A program made the translations under genes and the position numbers. A stretch of DNA of 64,000 nucleotides, from positions 1-64,000 of the forward strand of contig CAJMQQ010000004.1 of NCBI GenBank assembly GCA_905215625.1, given 5' to 3'. Origin of the DNA: an uncultured bacterium (GTDB lineage Bacteria; Bacillota; Clostridia; Lachnospirales; Lachnospiraceae). Below the pieces are notes generated by a model. The model was not told the origin of the DNA. It ran no database searches and saw only the letters and a list, made by a program, of their open reading frames with translations. Below, piece by piece: positions 52,707-61,064 of the stretch (positions within the stretch are counted from its first letter, which is position 1; each line of letters begins with the position of its first letter).

Positions 52707-53996
52707 TTGGACCCGTCGTCTGACGTCGTGATACAAGGTATCATAATTGTAATTCTACTGATTCTATCTGGATTTTTCTCATCTACAGAGACAGCACTGA
52801 CTACAGTGAACCGGATTCGGATGCGTACCCTTGCAGAGGCAGGATCAAAGCCGGCCATGTATGTAAACAAGGTGGTGGAAGATCAGGGAAAGATGCTTTC
52901 TGCGATTCTGATTGGAAATAACATTGTCAATCTGTATGCATCTTCTATGGTGACCACATTGGTAACGAATTTGTGGGGCAGCAGGTTAGTTGGGTTTGCT
53001 ACTGGTGTTCTGACTTTGTTGATTCTGCTTTTCGGCGAGATTACCCCGAAAACTATGGCAACTATCTCAGCAGATTCCATTGCGTTAAAAAATGCACGAA
53101 TTATCTATTATATGATGGTGGTAATGACCCCTGTTATTTTTGTGATTAATAAACTATCTTATGGCGTTCTGCGTCTGATGAAAATAGACCCCAACAAGAA
53201 ACAGGAATCCATTACAGAAGATGAGCTGAGAACCATTGTGGAAGTCAGCCATGAAGAGGGCGTAATTGAGACTGAAGAGAAGAAGATGATTACCAACGTA
53301 TTTGATTTTGGGGATTCATTGGCAAAAGACATTATGGTTCCCAGAATTAATATGTCTTTTACAGATGTAGAGGCTACGTATGAGGAACTTCTTGCCATTT
53401 TCAGGGAAGACCGGTTTACCCGTATTCCGGTGTATGAGGAAACAACGGACAATGTAATCGGCATCATTAACATGAAGGATTTGCTGCTTTTGACAGAAGA
53501 GGACAAGGCGCATTTCTCGATCAGGGATTATCTGCGGCAGCCTTTATATACCTATGAATTTAAAAAGGTAGCCGAGCTGATGGTAGAGATGAGGAAGACT
53601 TCCAATAACATTGTAATCGTGCTGGATGAATACGGCGCGACGGCAGGCTTGATTACCCTGGAAGATATGCTGGAGGAGATCGTAGGAGAGATTCGGGATG
53701 AATATGACGAGGACGAGGAAGACAGTCTGACCAAAATCAGTCCTAACGAATATATTGTAGAAGGTTCCATGAAGCTGGATGATTTAAATGACCAGCTGGG
53801 CTTGAATTTGGAATCTGAGGATTATGATTCCATTGGAGGTCTGGTAATAGGCTTTCTGGATCATCTGCCGGAAGAAGGCGAGGCCGTGGAACATGAGGGA
53901 CTCCGATTCCTGGTAGAGAAAATGGATAAAAACCGGATTGAAAAGATTCACATTTACCGGTTGGAACAGCCAGAAACGGAAAAAGAAGAACTTTAA
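52707..53996 (+). CDS. CNNM/CorC/HlyC-family membrane transporter
   Basis: The 429-residue protein has a DUF21 (CNNM) membrane domain (about 10-190), two CBS domains (about 205-330: DIMVPRINM, RIPVYEETTDNVIGIINMKDLL, IVIVLDEYGATAGLITLEDMLEEIVGEI) and a CorC_HlyC domain at the end. Relatives export magnesium or cobalt ions; the older name haemolysin C is misleading. The start is TTG with GAAGGAG upstream. It is a single-gene unit between a strong promoter and a terminator. Confidence 0.9.
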   Translation: MDPSSDVVIQGIIIVILLILSGFFSSTETALTTVNRIRMRTLAEAGSKPAMYVNKVVEDQGKMLSAILIGNNIVNLYASSMVTTLVTNLWGSRLVGFATGVLTLLILLFGEITPKTMATISADSIALKNARIIYYMMVVMTPVIFVINKLSYGVLRLMKIDPNKKQESITEDELRTIVEVSHEEGVIETEEKKMITNVFDFGDSLAKDIMVPRINMSFTDVEATYEELLAIFREDRFTRIPVYEETTDNVIGIINMKDLLLLTEEDKAHFSIRDYLRQPLYTYEFKKVAELMVEMRKTSNNIVIVLDEYGATAGLITLEDMLEEIVGEIRDEYDEDEEDSLTKISPNEYIVEGSMKLDDLNDQLGLNLESEDYDSIGGLVIGFLDHLPEEGEAVEHEGLRFLVEKMDKNRIEKIHIYRLEQPETEKEEL

Positions 53997-54010
53997 TCAT
54001 CATAAGAAAG

Positions 54011-54043
54011 AGGCGTATTGCAGGAGATGCAGTACGCCTTTTT
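54011..54043. terminator. Bidirectional terminator between convergent genes
   Basis: An 11-bp stem (54011-54021 with 54029-54039, one mismatch) is followed by T on the plus strand. The minus-strand flank is less T-rich. Confidence 0.75.
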
Positions 54044-54052
54044 GAATCCATG

Positions 54053-54412
54053 CTAGCTTGCCATTCCCCCAATGGTGCCGGAAGCGGCGCAGATTCCAAG
54101 AACGGTCAGAATCTGGTTCATGTCTGCGGTAATCCCTTTGTCCAGGGCGGCAGACATGAAAAAAAGCACCAGAAAGTAAGCAGCCCCGGTTAAGAATCCC
54201 CAGAAAAAACGGCGCTGGCGCAGGGATTTTCCAGCTAAAAAGCCGCCCAAAAAACAGGTGACCGCGTAGATGAGATGGACGGCCAGCCCTACCTGGGCAG
54301 GACGGAAACGAAACTTATACAGTCCAAGGGATAAGGCAAACAAAAGAATGCCGGTAGCAAGGTAGGAAAACAGCAGGGAACGGAGCAGAGGTTTCACAAA
54401 TCCGTTAGTCAT
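54053..54412 (-). CDS. TIGR04086-like small membrane protein
   Basis: The 119-residue protein has four hydrophobic segments: YLATGILLFALSLGLY, AVHLIYAVTCFLGGFLAG, FFWGFLTGAAYFLVLFF and ILTVLGICAASGTIGG. This matches a clostridial family of unknown function that I recall beside SCIFF loci. Here it is divergent from the SCIFF gene with about 250 bp between them. That proximity may be functional, but nothing in the protein shows a role in peptide maturation. Confidence 0.65.
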   Translation of the reverse strand: MTNGFVKPLLRSLLFSYLATGILLFALSLGLYKFRFRPAQVGLAVHLIYAVTCFLGGFLAGKSLRQRRFFWGFLTGAAYFLVLFFMSAALDKGITADMNQILTVLGICAASGTIGGMAS

Positions 54413-54476
54413 AAGAACCTCATTTCTGCATCAGCAGGATTTGCTTTAATATATTCCGGAGCTGTACAAGATATAC

Positions 54477-54506
54477 TTGCAAAAGCCTATCTATCTGTGA
54501 TATACT
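54477..54506 (+). promoter_or_regulatory. SCIFF promoter with direct repeats
   Basis: GATATACTTGCAAA occurs twice, at 54470-54483 and 54499-54512. The first copy supplies a -35 TTGCAA (54477-54482) and the second a -10 TATACT (54501-54506), 18 bp apart. The duplication may form tandem promoters or a regulator site. Confidence 0.55.
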
Positions 54507-54557
54507 TGCAAAGAAATTATGTACATTGTTCAAATGGAACGGCTCAAGGCGGCGCAT

Positions 54558-54605
54558 CTTCTTGACCTGAAAGACCGGTCAAGAAGTATCGAATGTCCAT
54601 TCGAT
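54558..54605 (+). other. Two strong hairpins in the SCIFF leader
   Basis: The first has a perfect 10-bp stem (54558-54567 with 54577-54586). The second is an 18-bp sequence with 8-bp arms, ATCGAATG and CATTCGAT (54588-54605). They lie in the transcribed leader about 60 bp before the SCIFF ribosome site. Neither has a U-tract. I do not recognise a known riboswitch. Confidence 0.6.
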
Positions 54606-54663
54606 GAGAAAACCGGCGCCTGAACTGTTACATTCAATATTTTTAAGATAGGAGGAACTTGGG

Positions 54664-54810
54664 ATGAAGCACGTTAAGACTTTAAATGCAAACACCTTAA
54701 AGGAGTCCATGAAGAAGGGCGGATGCGGCGAGTGCCAGACTTCCTGCCAGTCCGCTTGCAAAACCTCTTGTACAGTAGGAAACCAGGCTTGCGAGAACAG
54801 CAACCGCTAG
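54664..54810 (+). CDS. scfA: SCIFF peptide precursor (six cysteines in forty-five residues)
   Basis: This 48-residue ribosomal peptide begins MKHVKTLNANTLKESMKKGG. It has cysteines at 21, 24, 28, 32, 36 and 43 in the family pattern, with Thr, Ser and Gln as crosslink acceptors between them. In characterised relatives, a radical-SAM enzyme forms Cys-to-Thr thioether bridges. The function of the mature product is unknown. An AGGAGG site lies a little far (about 8-10 bp) upstream. The maturase gene follows after a structured 208-bp spacer. SCIFF is nearly universal in Clostridia and supports the taxonomic call. Confidence 0.95.
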   Translation: MKHVKTLNANTLKESMKKGGCGECQTSCQSACKTSCTVGNQACENSNR

Positions 54811-54873
54811 TTTACAAAGGCTGGCAGGCTGACATGGCCTGACAGTCAGGACAAGGAAGAGGCAGACAAGAAA

Positions 54874-54949
54874 CCCCTACGGTCTTCCAGGATTGTAGGG
54901 GGTATTTTCGTTGTCAAGCATCCGGAAAACCTGCCGCTGGCAGGTTTTC
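54874..54949 (+). terminator. Tandem hairpins between scfA and scfB
   Basis: The first stem is CCCCTAC/GTAGGGG (54874-54880 with 54895-54901), followed by GTATTTTC. The second is a perfect 11-bp stem with a 3-nt loop (54925-54935 with 54939-54949). Together they look like a partial terminator or processing site that would give more peptide than maturase. Confidence 0.55.
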
Positions 54950-55018
54950 TCGGTGTCTGCCCCGTATATCTGTCTGCCGGATGGCGGCAGGGAAACAGTT
55001 AGATAAGGAGAATATTCA

Positions 55019-56416
55019 GTGATTCATCAATATATTAATAATGGCTACTATATCGTTATGGACGTTAACAGCGGTTCTGTCCATTCCGTAGATCCGGTAT
55101 TTTATGACGCAGTTCAGGTTCTGGCAGAGGAAGCAAAGATTCCTGATATGGAAAAGCCGGAAAAACTGCCAGAAGAGGCAGTAATCCTGGTAAAGGAGCG
55201 CTTATCCGGCAAATATCCGGATACAGAGGTCGCAGAAGTTCTGGAAGACATCCAGGAACTTATCGACATGGAACAGCTGTTTACGGAGGACATTTATAAG
55301 GAGTATGTAGCTGATTTCAAGAAACGGAAAACAGTGGTAAAAGCGCTGTGTCTGCACATTGCCCACGACTGCAATCTGGCCTGCCGCTACTGCTTTGCAG
55401 AAGAAGGCGAGTATCATGGCCGCCGTGCATTAATGAGCTACGAGGTAGGAAAGAAAGCCCTTGATTTCCTCATTGCCAATTCCGGCAACAGACAGCATCT
55501 GGAAGTAGACTTTTTCGGCGGAGAGCCGTTGATGAACTGGGACGTAGTAAAACGTCTGGTTGAATACGGCCGTTCCCAGGAAAAAGAACACAATAAAAAA
55601 TTCCGTTTTACCCTGACGACTAACGGCGTTTTGTTAAATGACGAGATTATGGAGTTCTGCAACAAAGAAATGAGCAACGTAGTCTTAAGCCTGGACGGCC
55701 GTAAGGAAGTCAACGATCATATGCGTCCATTCCGCAACGGAAAAGGAAGCTATGACTTAATTGTGCCCAAGTTCCAGAAATTTGCAGAGCTTCGGGGAGA
55801 CAAGGACTACTTTGTCCGCGGCACCTTTACCAATAAGAATCTGGACTTTGGCGAAGACGTACTCCACTATGCAGACTTAGGCTTTAAGAAAATGTCTATG
55901 GAGCCGGTAGTGGCAGAGCCTACAGAAGATTACGCGATTAGAGAAGAAGATCTTCCTCAGATTTTAGCGGAGTACGACAGACTGGCAGCTGAGTATGTAA
56001 AACGCCACAAAGAAGGAAGAGGATTTACCTTCTTCCATTTCATGGTAGACTTAAAGCAGGGGCCCTGCGTTGCAAAACGTCTTTCTGGATGCGGTTCCGG
56101 AACCGAGTACCTGGCTGTTACCCCTTGGGGAGATCTTTATCCATGTCACCAATTTGTCGGAAAGGAAGAATTCCTTCTTGGCAATGTAGATATAGGTGTA
56201 ACCAATACGGCAATCCGCGATGAGTTTAAACTCTGCAATGTGTATGCAAAAGAAAAATGCAGAAATTGTTTTGCAAGATTCTACTGCAGCGGCGGCTGCG
56301 CAGCAAATTCCTACAATTTCCACGGATCCATCACAGACGCTTACGACATTGGCTGTGAGATGCAGAAAAAACGAATCGAATGTGCAGTAATGATTAAAGC
56401 GGCGCTTGAGGATTGA
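55019..56416 (+). CDS. scfB: Radical-SAM SCIFF maturase with SPASM domain
   Basis: The 465-residue enzyme has an N-terminal peptide-recognition region. The radical-SAM cluster motif is CNLACRYC (Cys118, Cys122, Cys125). A C-terminal SPASM region binds auxiliary iron-sulfur clusters, with cysteines in GCGSG, LYPCHQF, CNVYAKEKCRNC, YCSGGC and IGCEM. It installs thioether crosslinks in the SCIFF peptide encoded upstream. The start is GTG after AAGGAG. The secDF gene begins 23 bp later, so the peptide system is linked to the secretion genes. Confidence 0.95.
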   Translation: MIHQYINNGYYIVMDVNSGSVHSVDPVFYDAVQVLAEEAKIPDMEKPEKLPEEAVILVKERLSGKYPDTEVAEVLEDIQELIDMEQLFTEDIYKEYVADFKKRKTVVKALCLHIAHDCNLACRYCFAEEGEYHGRRALMSYEVGKKALDFLIANSGNRQHLEVDFFGGEPLMNWDVVKRLVEYGRSQEKEHNKKFRFTLTTNGVLLNDEIMEFCNKEMSNVVLSLDGRKEVNDHMRPFRNGKGSYDLIVPKFQKFAELRGDKDYFVRGTFTNKNLDFGEDVLHYADLGFKKMSMEPVVAEPTEDYAIREEDLPQILAEYDRLAAEYVKRHKEGRGFTFFHFMVDLKQGPCVAKRLSGCGSGTEYLAVTPWGDLYPCHQFVGKEEFLLGNVDIGVTNTAIRDEFKLCNVYAKEKCRNCFARFYCSGGCAANSYNFHGSITDAYDIGCEMQKKRIECAVMIKAALED

Positions 56417-56439
56417 CAAGGAAAAGGAGATAATCAACC

Positions 56440-58593
56440 ATGAAAAACAGCAAAACAAAGGGTCTGCTGAGTTTAATTCTGACCATAGCAGCAGTTGTGG
56501 TATTTGGCTTTCTGGGTTATCAGACCATGGATGAGATTAAACTGGGCTTAGATTTAGCCGGCGGTGTCAGCATTACTTACCAGACCGTCAAAGAAGACCC
56601 GACGGATGAAGAAATGTCTGATACCATTTATAAGCTTCAGCAGCGTGTACAAAACTACAGTACAGAAGCAGAAGTGTATCAGGAAGGCAGCAACCGGATT
56701 AACATTGACATTCCAGGCGTATCGGATGCCAATACCATTCTGGAAGAACTGGGAAAACCAGGTTCCCTGGTGTTCTGTGACGAAACCGGCAAAACAGTGC
56801 TGGACGGCACCAAGGTGACTTCCGCCAAGGCAGGAATGTATCAGGACGACACAACGGGAATGGACAAATACGTGGTTTCCTTAACTTTCAATGAGGAAGG
56901 AAAACAGGCATTTGCAGAAGCAACCAAAGCCAATATTGGAAAACCGATTTTTATTATCTACGACAACCAGGTAGTATCCAGCCCAATTGTACAGAATGAA
57001 ATTACCCAGGGTTCCTGTGAGATTACCGGTATCGAGACGTTCGAGATGGCTGAAAATCTGGCTTCTACTATCCGTATCGGTTCCCTGTCCCTGGAGTTAG
57101 AAGAACTGCGTTCCAACGTAGTAGGTGCAAAATTAGGTTCTACTGCGATTTCCACCAGTTTAAAAGCAGGCGTAATCGGATTTGCTCTGGTAGCTGTATT
57201 TATGATAGTAGTATATCTGATTCCTGGTCTTGCATCCGTGATTGCACTGTGCTTGTATGTAGGACTGATTCTGATTCTGCTGTCTGCATTTGAAATTACC
57301 CTGACCCTGCCTGGTGTGGCTGGTATTATCCTGTCCATCGGTATGGCAGTAGACGCAAACGTAATTATCTTTACCCGTATTAAAGAAGAGATTGCAGTTG
57401 GAAAGACTGTAAAATCTGCAATTAAGACCGGTTTCCAGAAAGCTTTATCTGCAATTGTAGACGGCAACATTACGACTCTGATTGCAGCGTTAGTCTTGTT
57501 CTGGAAGGGATCCGGTACGGTAAAAGGATTTGCATCTACCCTGGCGCTTGGTATTGTGCTGTCCATGTTTACCGCGTTATTCGTGACCAGATTTGTTCTT
57601 CGCGCCTTGTACAACTTAGGCTTTGAAAATGCAAAGCTGTATGGCAGCAAAAAGGACGGAAAAGTCATTGATTTCCTGGGCAAGAGAAACATCTGCTTTA
57701 TTATTTCCTTAGCAGTCGTTGCAGCCGGATTTGTGGGCATGGGTATCAACAAAGTCAACACCGGCGATATGTTTAACTACAGCTTAGACTTTAAGGGCGG
57801 TACGTCCACCAACGTAACCTTTAATGAGGATATGACCCTGGAGCAGATTTCTGCAGAAGTCGTTCCGGTAGTAGAAAGCATTACCAAAGATGCTGGAATC
57901 CAGACCCAGAAGGTTGCAGGCACCAATGAAGTTATCATCAAGACCCGTGCTTTGGATGTGGACGAGCGTCAGGCATTAAATGACGCATTAGTGGAAAACT
58001 TCGGAGTAGAACAGGAGAAGATCACAGCAGAAAGCATTTCCGGCGCAGTTAGTGATGAAATGAAGAAAGACGCATTCTTAGCAACTGCTATTGCAACAGT
58101 ATGTATGCTGCTTTACATCTGGTTCCGGTTTAAGGACATCCGGTTTGCAGCCAGTGCAGTTCTGGCTCTGGTACATGACGTGCTGGTAGTGATTACCTGT
58201 TATGCCATTGCAAAATGGTCCGTTGGTTCTACCTTCATTGCGTGTATGCTGACCATTGTTGGTTACTCTATCAACGCAACCATTGTTATCTTCGACCGTA
58301 TCCGTGAAAACTTGGCAGTCCAGGGCAAGAAAGACTTAAAGGAATTGGTAAACGCAAGTATTACCCAGACCTTTACACGAAGCATTAATACTTCCCTGAC
58401 CACGTTTGTCATGGTATTCGTATTGTACCTGATGGGAGTATCCTCCATTCGTGAGTTTGCACTTCCTCTGATGGTAGGTATTGTCTGCGGAACGTATTCT
58501 TCCGTATGCATTACCGGCGCTTTGTGGTATGTAATGACCACTGGAAAGCAGAAAAAAGAACAAGTAAAACGTTCCGGTAAGAAAGAGAAATAA
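56440..58593 (+). CDS. secDF: Fused protein-export membrane protein SecDF
   Basis: The 717-residue protein joins SecD (about 1-390: DEIKLGLDLAGGVSITYQT, the P1 periplasmic domain, then six helices with AGIILSIGMAVDANVIIFTRIKEE) to SecF (about 410-717: YSLDFKGGTSTNVTF and the second RND half with VGYSINATIVIFDRIRENL). It uses the proton gradient to help SecYEG pull proteins outward. The fusion is common in Firmicutes. Three bases separate it from tgt. Confidence 0.95.
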   Translation: MKNSKTKGLLSLILTIAAVVVFGFLGYQTMDEIKLGLDLAGGVSITYQTVKEDPTDEEMSDTIYKLQQRVQNYSTEAEVYQEGSNRINIDIPGVSDANTILEELGKPGSLVFCDETGKTVLDGTKVTSAKAGMYQDDTTGMDKYVVSLTFNEEGKQAFAEATKANIGKPIFIIYDNQVVSSPIVQNEITQGSCEITGIETFEMAENLASTIRIGSLSLELEELRSNVVGAKLGSTAISTSLKAGVIGFALVAVFMIVVYLIPGLASVIALCLYVGLILILLSAFEITLTLPGVAGIILSIGMAVDANVIIFTRIKEEIAVGKTVKSAIKTGFQKALSAIVDGNITTLIAALVLFWKGSGTVKGFASTLALGIVLSMFTALFVTRFVLRALYNLGFENAKLYGSKKDGKVIDFLGKRNICFIISLAVVAAGFVGMGINKVNTGDMFNYSLDFKGGTSTNVTFNEDMTLEQISAEVVPVVESITKDAGIQTQKVAGTNEVIIKTRALDVDERQALNDALVENFGVEQEKITAESISGAVSDEMKKDAFLATAIATVCMLLYIWFRFKDIRFAASAVLALVHDVLVVITCYAIAKWSVGSTFIACMLTIVGYSINATIVIFDRIRENLAVQGKKDLKELVNASITQTFTRSINTSLTTFVMVFVLYLMGVSSIREFALPLMVGIVCGTYSSVCITGALWYVMTTGKQKKEQVKRSGKKEK

Positions 58594-58596
58594 TAG

Positions 58597-59733
58597 ATGA
58601 AATATCAATTAATTACAACCGAGGGACGGGCGAAACGCGCCAGCGTGGAAACCGTCCACGGCACGATTCAGACTCCGGTGTTTATGAATGTGGGCACAGT
58701 GGGAGCCATTAAAGGTGCCGTTTCTACCAATGATTTAAAAGACATTGGTACCCAGGTAGAGCTGTCCAACACTTATCATCTCCATGTGAGAACAGGAGAT
58801 AAGCTGATTAAAGAATTTGGCGGCCTTCACAAGTTTATGAACTGGGACAGACCGATTCTGACCGATTCCGGCGGATTCCAGGTATTTTCCTTAACAGGTC
58901 TTAGGAAGATTAAGGAAGAGGGCGTTTATTTTAACTCCCATATTGACGGTCATAAGATTTTTATGGGGCCGGAAGAGAGTATGCAGATTCAGTCTAACTT
59001 AGGTTCTACCATTGCCATGGCCTTTGACGAGTGTCCGCCCAGCATGGCAGAACGGAAATACATTGAAAACAGCGTGGCAAGAACTACCAGATGGCTGGCT
59101 CGCTGTAAAGCGGAGATGGCGAGGCTCAATAGTCTGCCGGACACCATCAACAAAGAGCAGCTGCTTTTCGGAATCAACCAGGGCGGCGTGCTGGATGATG
59201 TGAGAATTGCCCATGCAAAAGAAATTGCAGCCATGGATTTAGATGGTTACGCAGTAGGCGGCCTGGCAGTAGGGGAAAGCCACGAGGAAATGTATCATAT
59301 TCTGGATGTGACCGTTCCACATCTGCCTCAGGACAAACCGACTTACCTGATGGGAGTTGGAACGCCGGCTAACATCCTGGAAGCAGTAGACAGAGGCGTA
59401 GATTTCTTCGATTGCGTATATCCGTCCCGTAATGGACGTCATGGCCATGTGTACACCAATCATGGAAAGCTGAACCTGTTTAATTCCCAGTATGAGCTGG
59501 ATTCCCGCCCTATTGAGGAAGGCTGCGGCTGTCCGGCCTGCAGGGGAGGATATAGCAGAGCGTATATCCGTCACCTGTTAAAAGCAAAAGAGATGCTGGG
59601 AATGCGTTTCTGTGTATTGCATAATCTTTATTTTTATAATACAATGATGAGTGAGATTCGCGACGCCATCGAAGAACACCGCTACGCAGAATACAAGGCA
59701 GAAAAGCTTGCCGGCGTAACTGGTCAGAAATAA
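58597..59733 (+). CDS. tgt: tRNA-guanine transglycosylase
   Basis: The 378-residue enzyme swaps guanine 34 of GUN-anticodon tRNAs for a queuine precursor. It shows DSGGFQVFSL (general-base Asp), FDECPPSM, FGINQGGV, AVGGLAVGES, DCVYPSRNGRHGH and a zinc site (CGCPACRGGYSRAYIRHL with the later HNL). Length and motifs are normal. It sits between secDF and yajC, where many bacteria have queA-tgt-yajC-secD-secF in the reverse order. No queA is in view. Confidence 0.96.
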   Translation: MKYQLITTEGRAKRASVETVHGTIQTPVFMNVGTVGAIKGAVSTNDLKDIGTQVELSNTYHLHVRTGDKLIKEFGGLHKFMNWDRPILTDSGGFQVFSLTGLRKIKEEGVYFNSHIDGHKIFMGPEESMQIQSNLGSTIAMAFDECPPSMAERKYIENSVARTTRWLARCKAEMARLNSLPDTINKEQLLFGINQGGVLDDVRIAHAKEIAAMDLDGYAVGGLAVGESHEEMYHILDVTVPHLPQDKPTYLMGVGTPANILEAVDRGVDFFDCVYPSRNGRHGHVYTNHGKLNLFNSQYELDSRPIEEGCGCPACRGGYSRAYIRHLLKAKEMLGMRFCVLHNLYFYNTMMSEIRDAIEEHRYAEYKAEKLAGVTGQK

Positions 59734-59788
59734 TATGGGAGCATAAGGCGAGGCGAAAGCTCCCCGAATCATAAGGAGGAAATAAAAA

Positions 59789-60079
59789 ATGGTTGCAACA
59801 GGCACAATGGGAATTGGCTTCTGGGTAATTTATCTGGCAGCAATTTTCGGATTAATGTACTTCATTGCCATCAGACCCCAGAAGAAGGAAAAGAAAAAAA
59901 TGCAGGAATTAATGGCCAGCATCGCAGTAGGAGATACGGTTCTGACTTCCAGCGGCTTCTATGGCGTGATTATTGACATGACCGAGGACACCGTTATCGT
60001 AGAGTTTGGCAGCAACAAAAACTGCCGCATCCCGATGCAGAAGCAGGCGATTATCCAGATTGAAAAGCCGGAAGCTTAA
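59789..60079 (+). CDS. yajC: Preprotein translocase subunit YajC
   Basis: The 96-residue protein has one N-terminal membrane helix (FWVIYLAAIFGLMYFIAI), followed by RPQKKEKKKMQELMASIAVGDTVLTSSGFYG, the YajC signature. It associates with SecDF. A strong AAGGAGG lies before the ATG, and a terminator follows the gene. Confidence 0.94.
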   Translation: MVATGTMGIGFWVIYLAAIFGLMYFIAIRPQKKEKKKMQELMASIAVGDTVLTSSGFYGVIIDMTEDTVIVEFGSNKNCRIPMQKQAIIQIEKPEA

Positions 60080-60110
60080 ATTACGAGAAATTTCAAACAG
60101 GCTGTATATG

Positions 60111-60159
60111 GCTGCTGCAAAATGACAACAAGATTTTGCGGCAGCTATTTTTTATTTTT
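60111..60159 (+). terminator. Terminator after yajC
   Basis: A 13-bp stem with one mismatch (60111-60123 with 60133-60145) is followed by a long T-rich tract. Confidence 0.9.
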
Positions 60160-60169
60160 GGGGTAAAAT

Positions 60170-60889
60170 ATGGAGAAAACAGGAGAACTTTCAAATATTA
60201 AACGGAAATTATTGGCAGAGCAGACAGAAGAACAGATTTATCGGTACATTATCGACACTCCGTTTGAGATTGGATCAAAACTCCCTAATGAGTTTGAACT
60301 TGCGGAGCGGTTTGGCGTGGGAAGAAGTACGATTCGGGAAGCGGTAAAACTTCTGGTTTCCAAAGGCGTGCTGGAAGTCCGTAGAGGTTCTGGTACCTAT
60401 GTGATGAATCAGACGCCTGCCGACTTGGATCCATTGGGCTTGCAGGGACTGGGTGATCGGATGAGCCTGGCCTTGGATCTGGCAGACGTCCGCATTTTGC
60501 TGGAGCCTGGAATTGCAGAAATGGCTGCCCGCAATGCGGCAGATGAAGACATAGAAGAGCTGAGGCGGCTGTGCAGACAGATAGAAAAGAAACTGGAAAA
60601 TGGGGAAGACTACGTCCGGGATGATATTGATTTTCATACCTGTGTGGCAAAGTGTTCCAAAAACAGGGTAGTAGGACAGTTGATTCCGATTATTGACACA
60701 GCAGTTATGGTGTTTGTAAATGTGACTCATAAGATGCTGAAAGAAGAAACAATTTCCACCCACAGAGCCGTGGTGGACGCCATTGCGGAAAGAGATCCAA
60801 TTGGAGCAAAAAGTGCCATGATGATGCATATGGCCTATAACCGGAATCTGATTAAAAAGTTAATTAAAGAATCGGATTCCCAAATATAA
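60170..60889 (+). CDS. GntR/FadR-family transcriptional regulator
   Basis: The 239-residue protein has an N-terminal winged helix (LPNEFELAERFGVGRSTIREAVKLLVSKGVLEVRRGSGTYV) and a C-terminal all-helical FCD domain. The domain carries metal-binding residues in DDIDFHTCVAKCS, STHRAV and MMMHMAYNR. FCD regulators usually sense sugar acids or other carboxylates. It probably controls the dehydratase and dehydrogenase genes that follow. The ATG is close behind a terminator, so its promoter must overlap that region. Confidence 0.88.
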   Translation: MEKTGELSNIKRKLLAEQTEEQIYRYIIDTPFEIGSKLPNEFELAERFGVGRSTIREAVKLLVSKGVLEVRRGSGTYVMNQTPADLDPLGLQGLGDRMSLALDLADVRILLEPGIAEMAARNAADEDIEELRRLCRQIEKKLENGEDYVRDDIDFHTCVAKCSKNRVVGQLIPIIDTAVMVFVNVTHKMLKEETISTHRAVVDAIAERDPIGAKSAMMMHMAYNRNLIKKLIKESDSQI

Positions 60890-60906
60890 ACCTTCGTTAT
60901 CAAAGC

Positions 60907-60939
60907 AGGGGGTCGGTTTCCTTTGAGGAGCAGACCCCT
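60907..60939 (+). terminator. Weak terminator after the FadR-like gene
   Basis: A GGGGTC/GACCCC stem (60907-60914 with 60933-60939) is followed by an AT-rich stretch with no long T run. Confidence 0.45.
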
Positions 60940-60967
60940 ATTAAATTATAAAAAGTAGTCTGATGTA

Positions 60968-60996
60968 TTGAAAAAATATCTGGAATATGCTAGGAT
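60968..60996 (+). promoter_or_regulatory. Promoter for the IlvD/Edd gene
   Basis: TTGAAA (60968-60973), a 17-bp spacer and TAGGAT (60991-60996) lie about 70 bp before the start codon. I see no clear FadR-type palindrome. Confidence 0.5.
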
Positions 60997-61064
60997 AAAA
61001 ATACAAAACATCATATGACTTTAAAGGCCGAAATAGAATCATTAAATTTTAGGAGGAAAACGTT

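Noticed and set aside
54579..54803. Open frame on the minus strand across the SCIFF gene
   Set aside because: It covers the conserved six-cysteine peptide and its ribosome site on the plus strand, and has no coding features of its own.
56958..57761. 267-codon open frame opposite secDF
   Set aside because: It has no ribosome site or family resemblance, and the SecD/SecF motifs on the other strand are complete.
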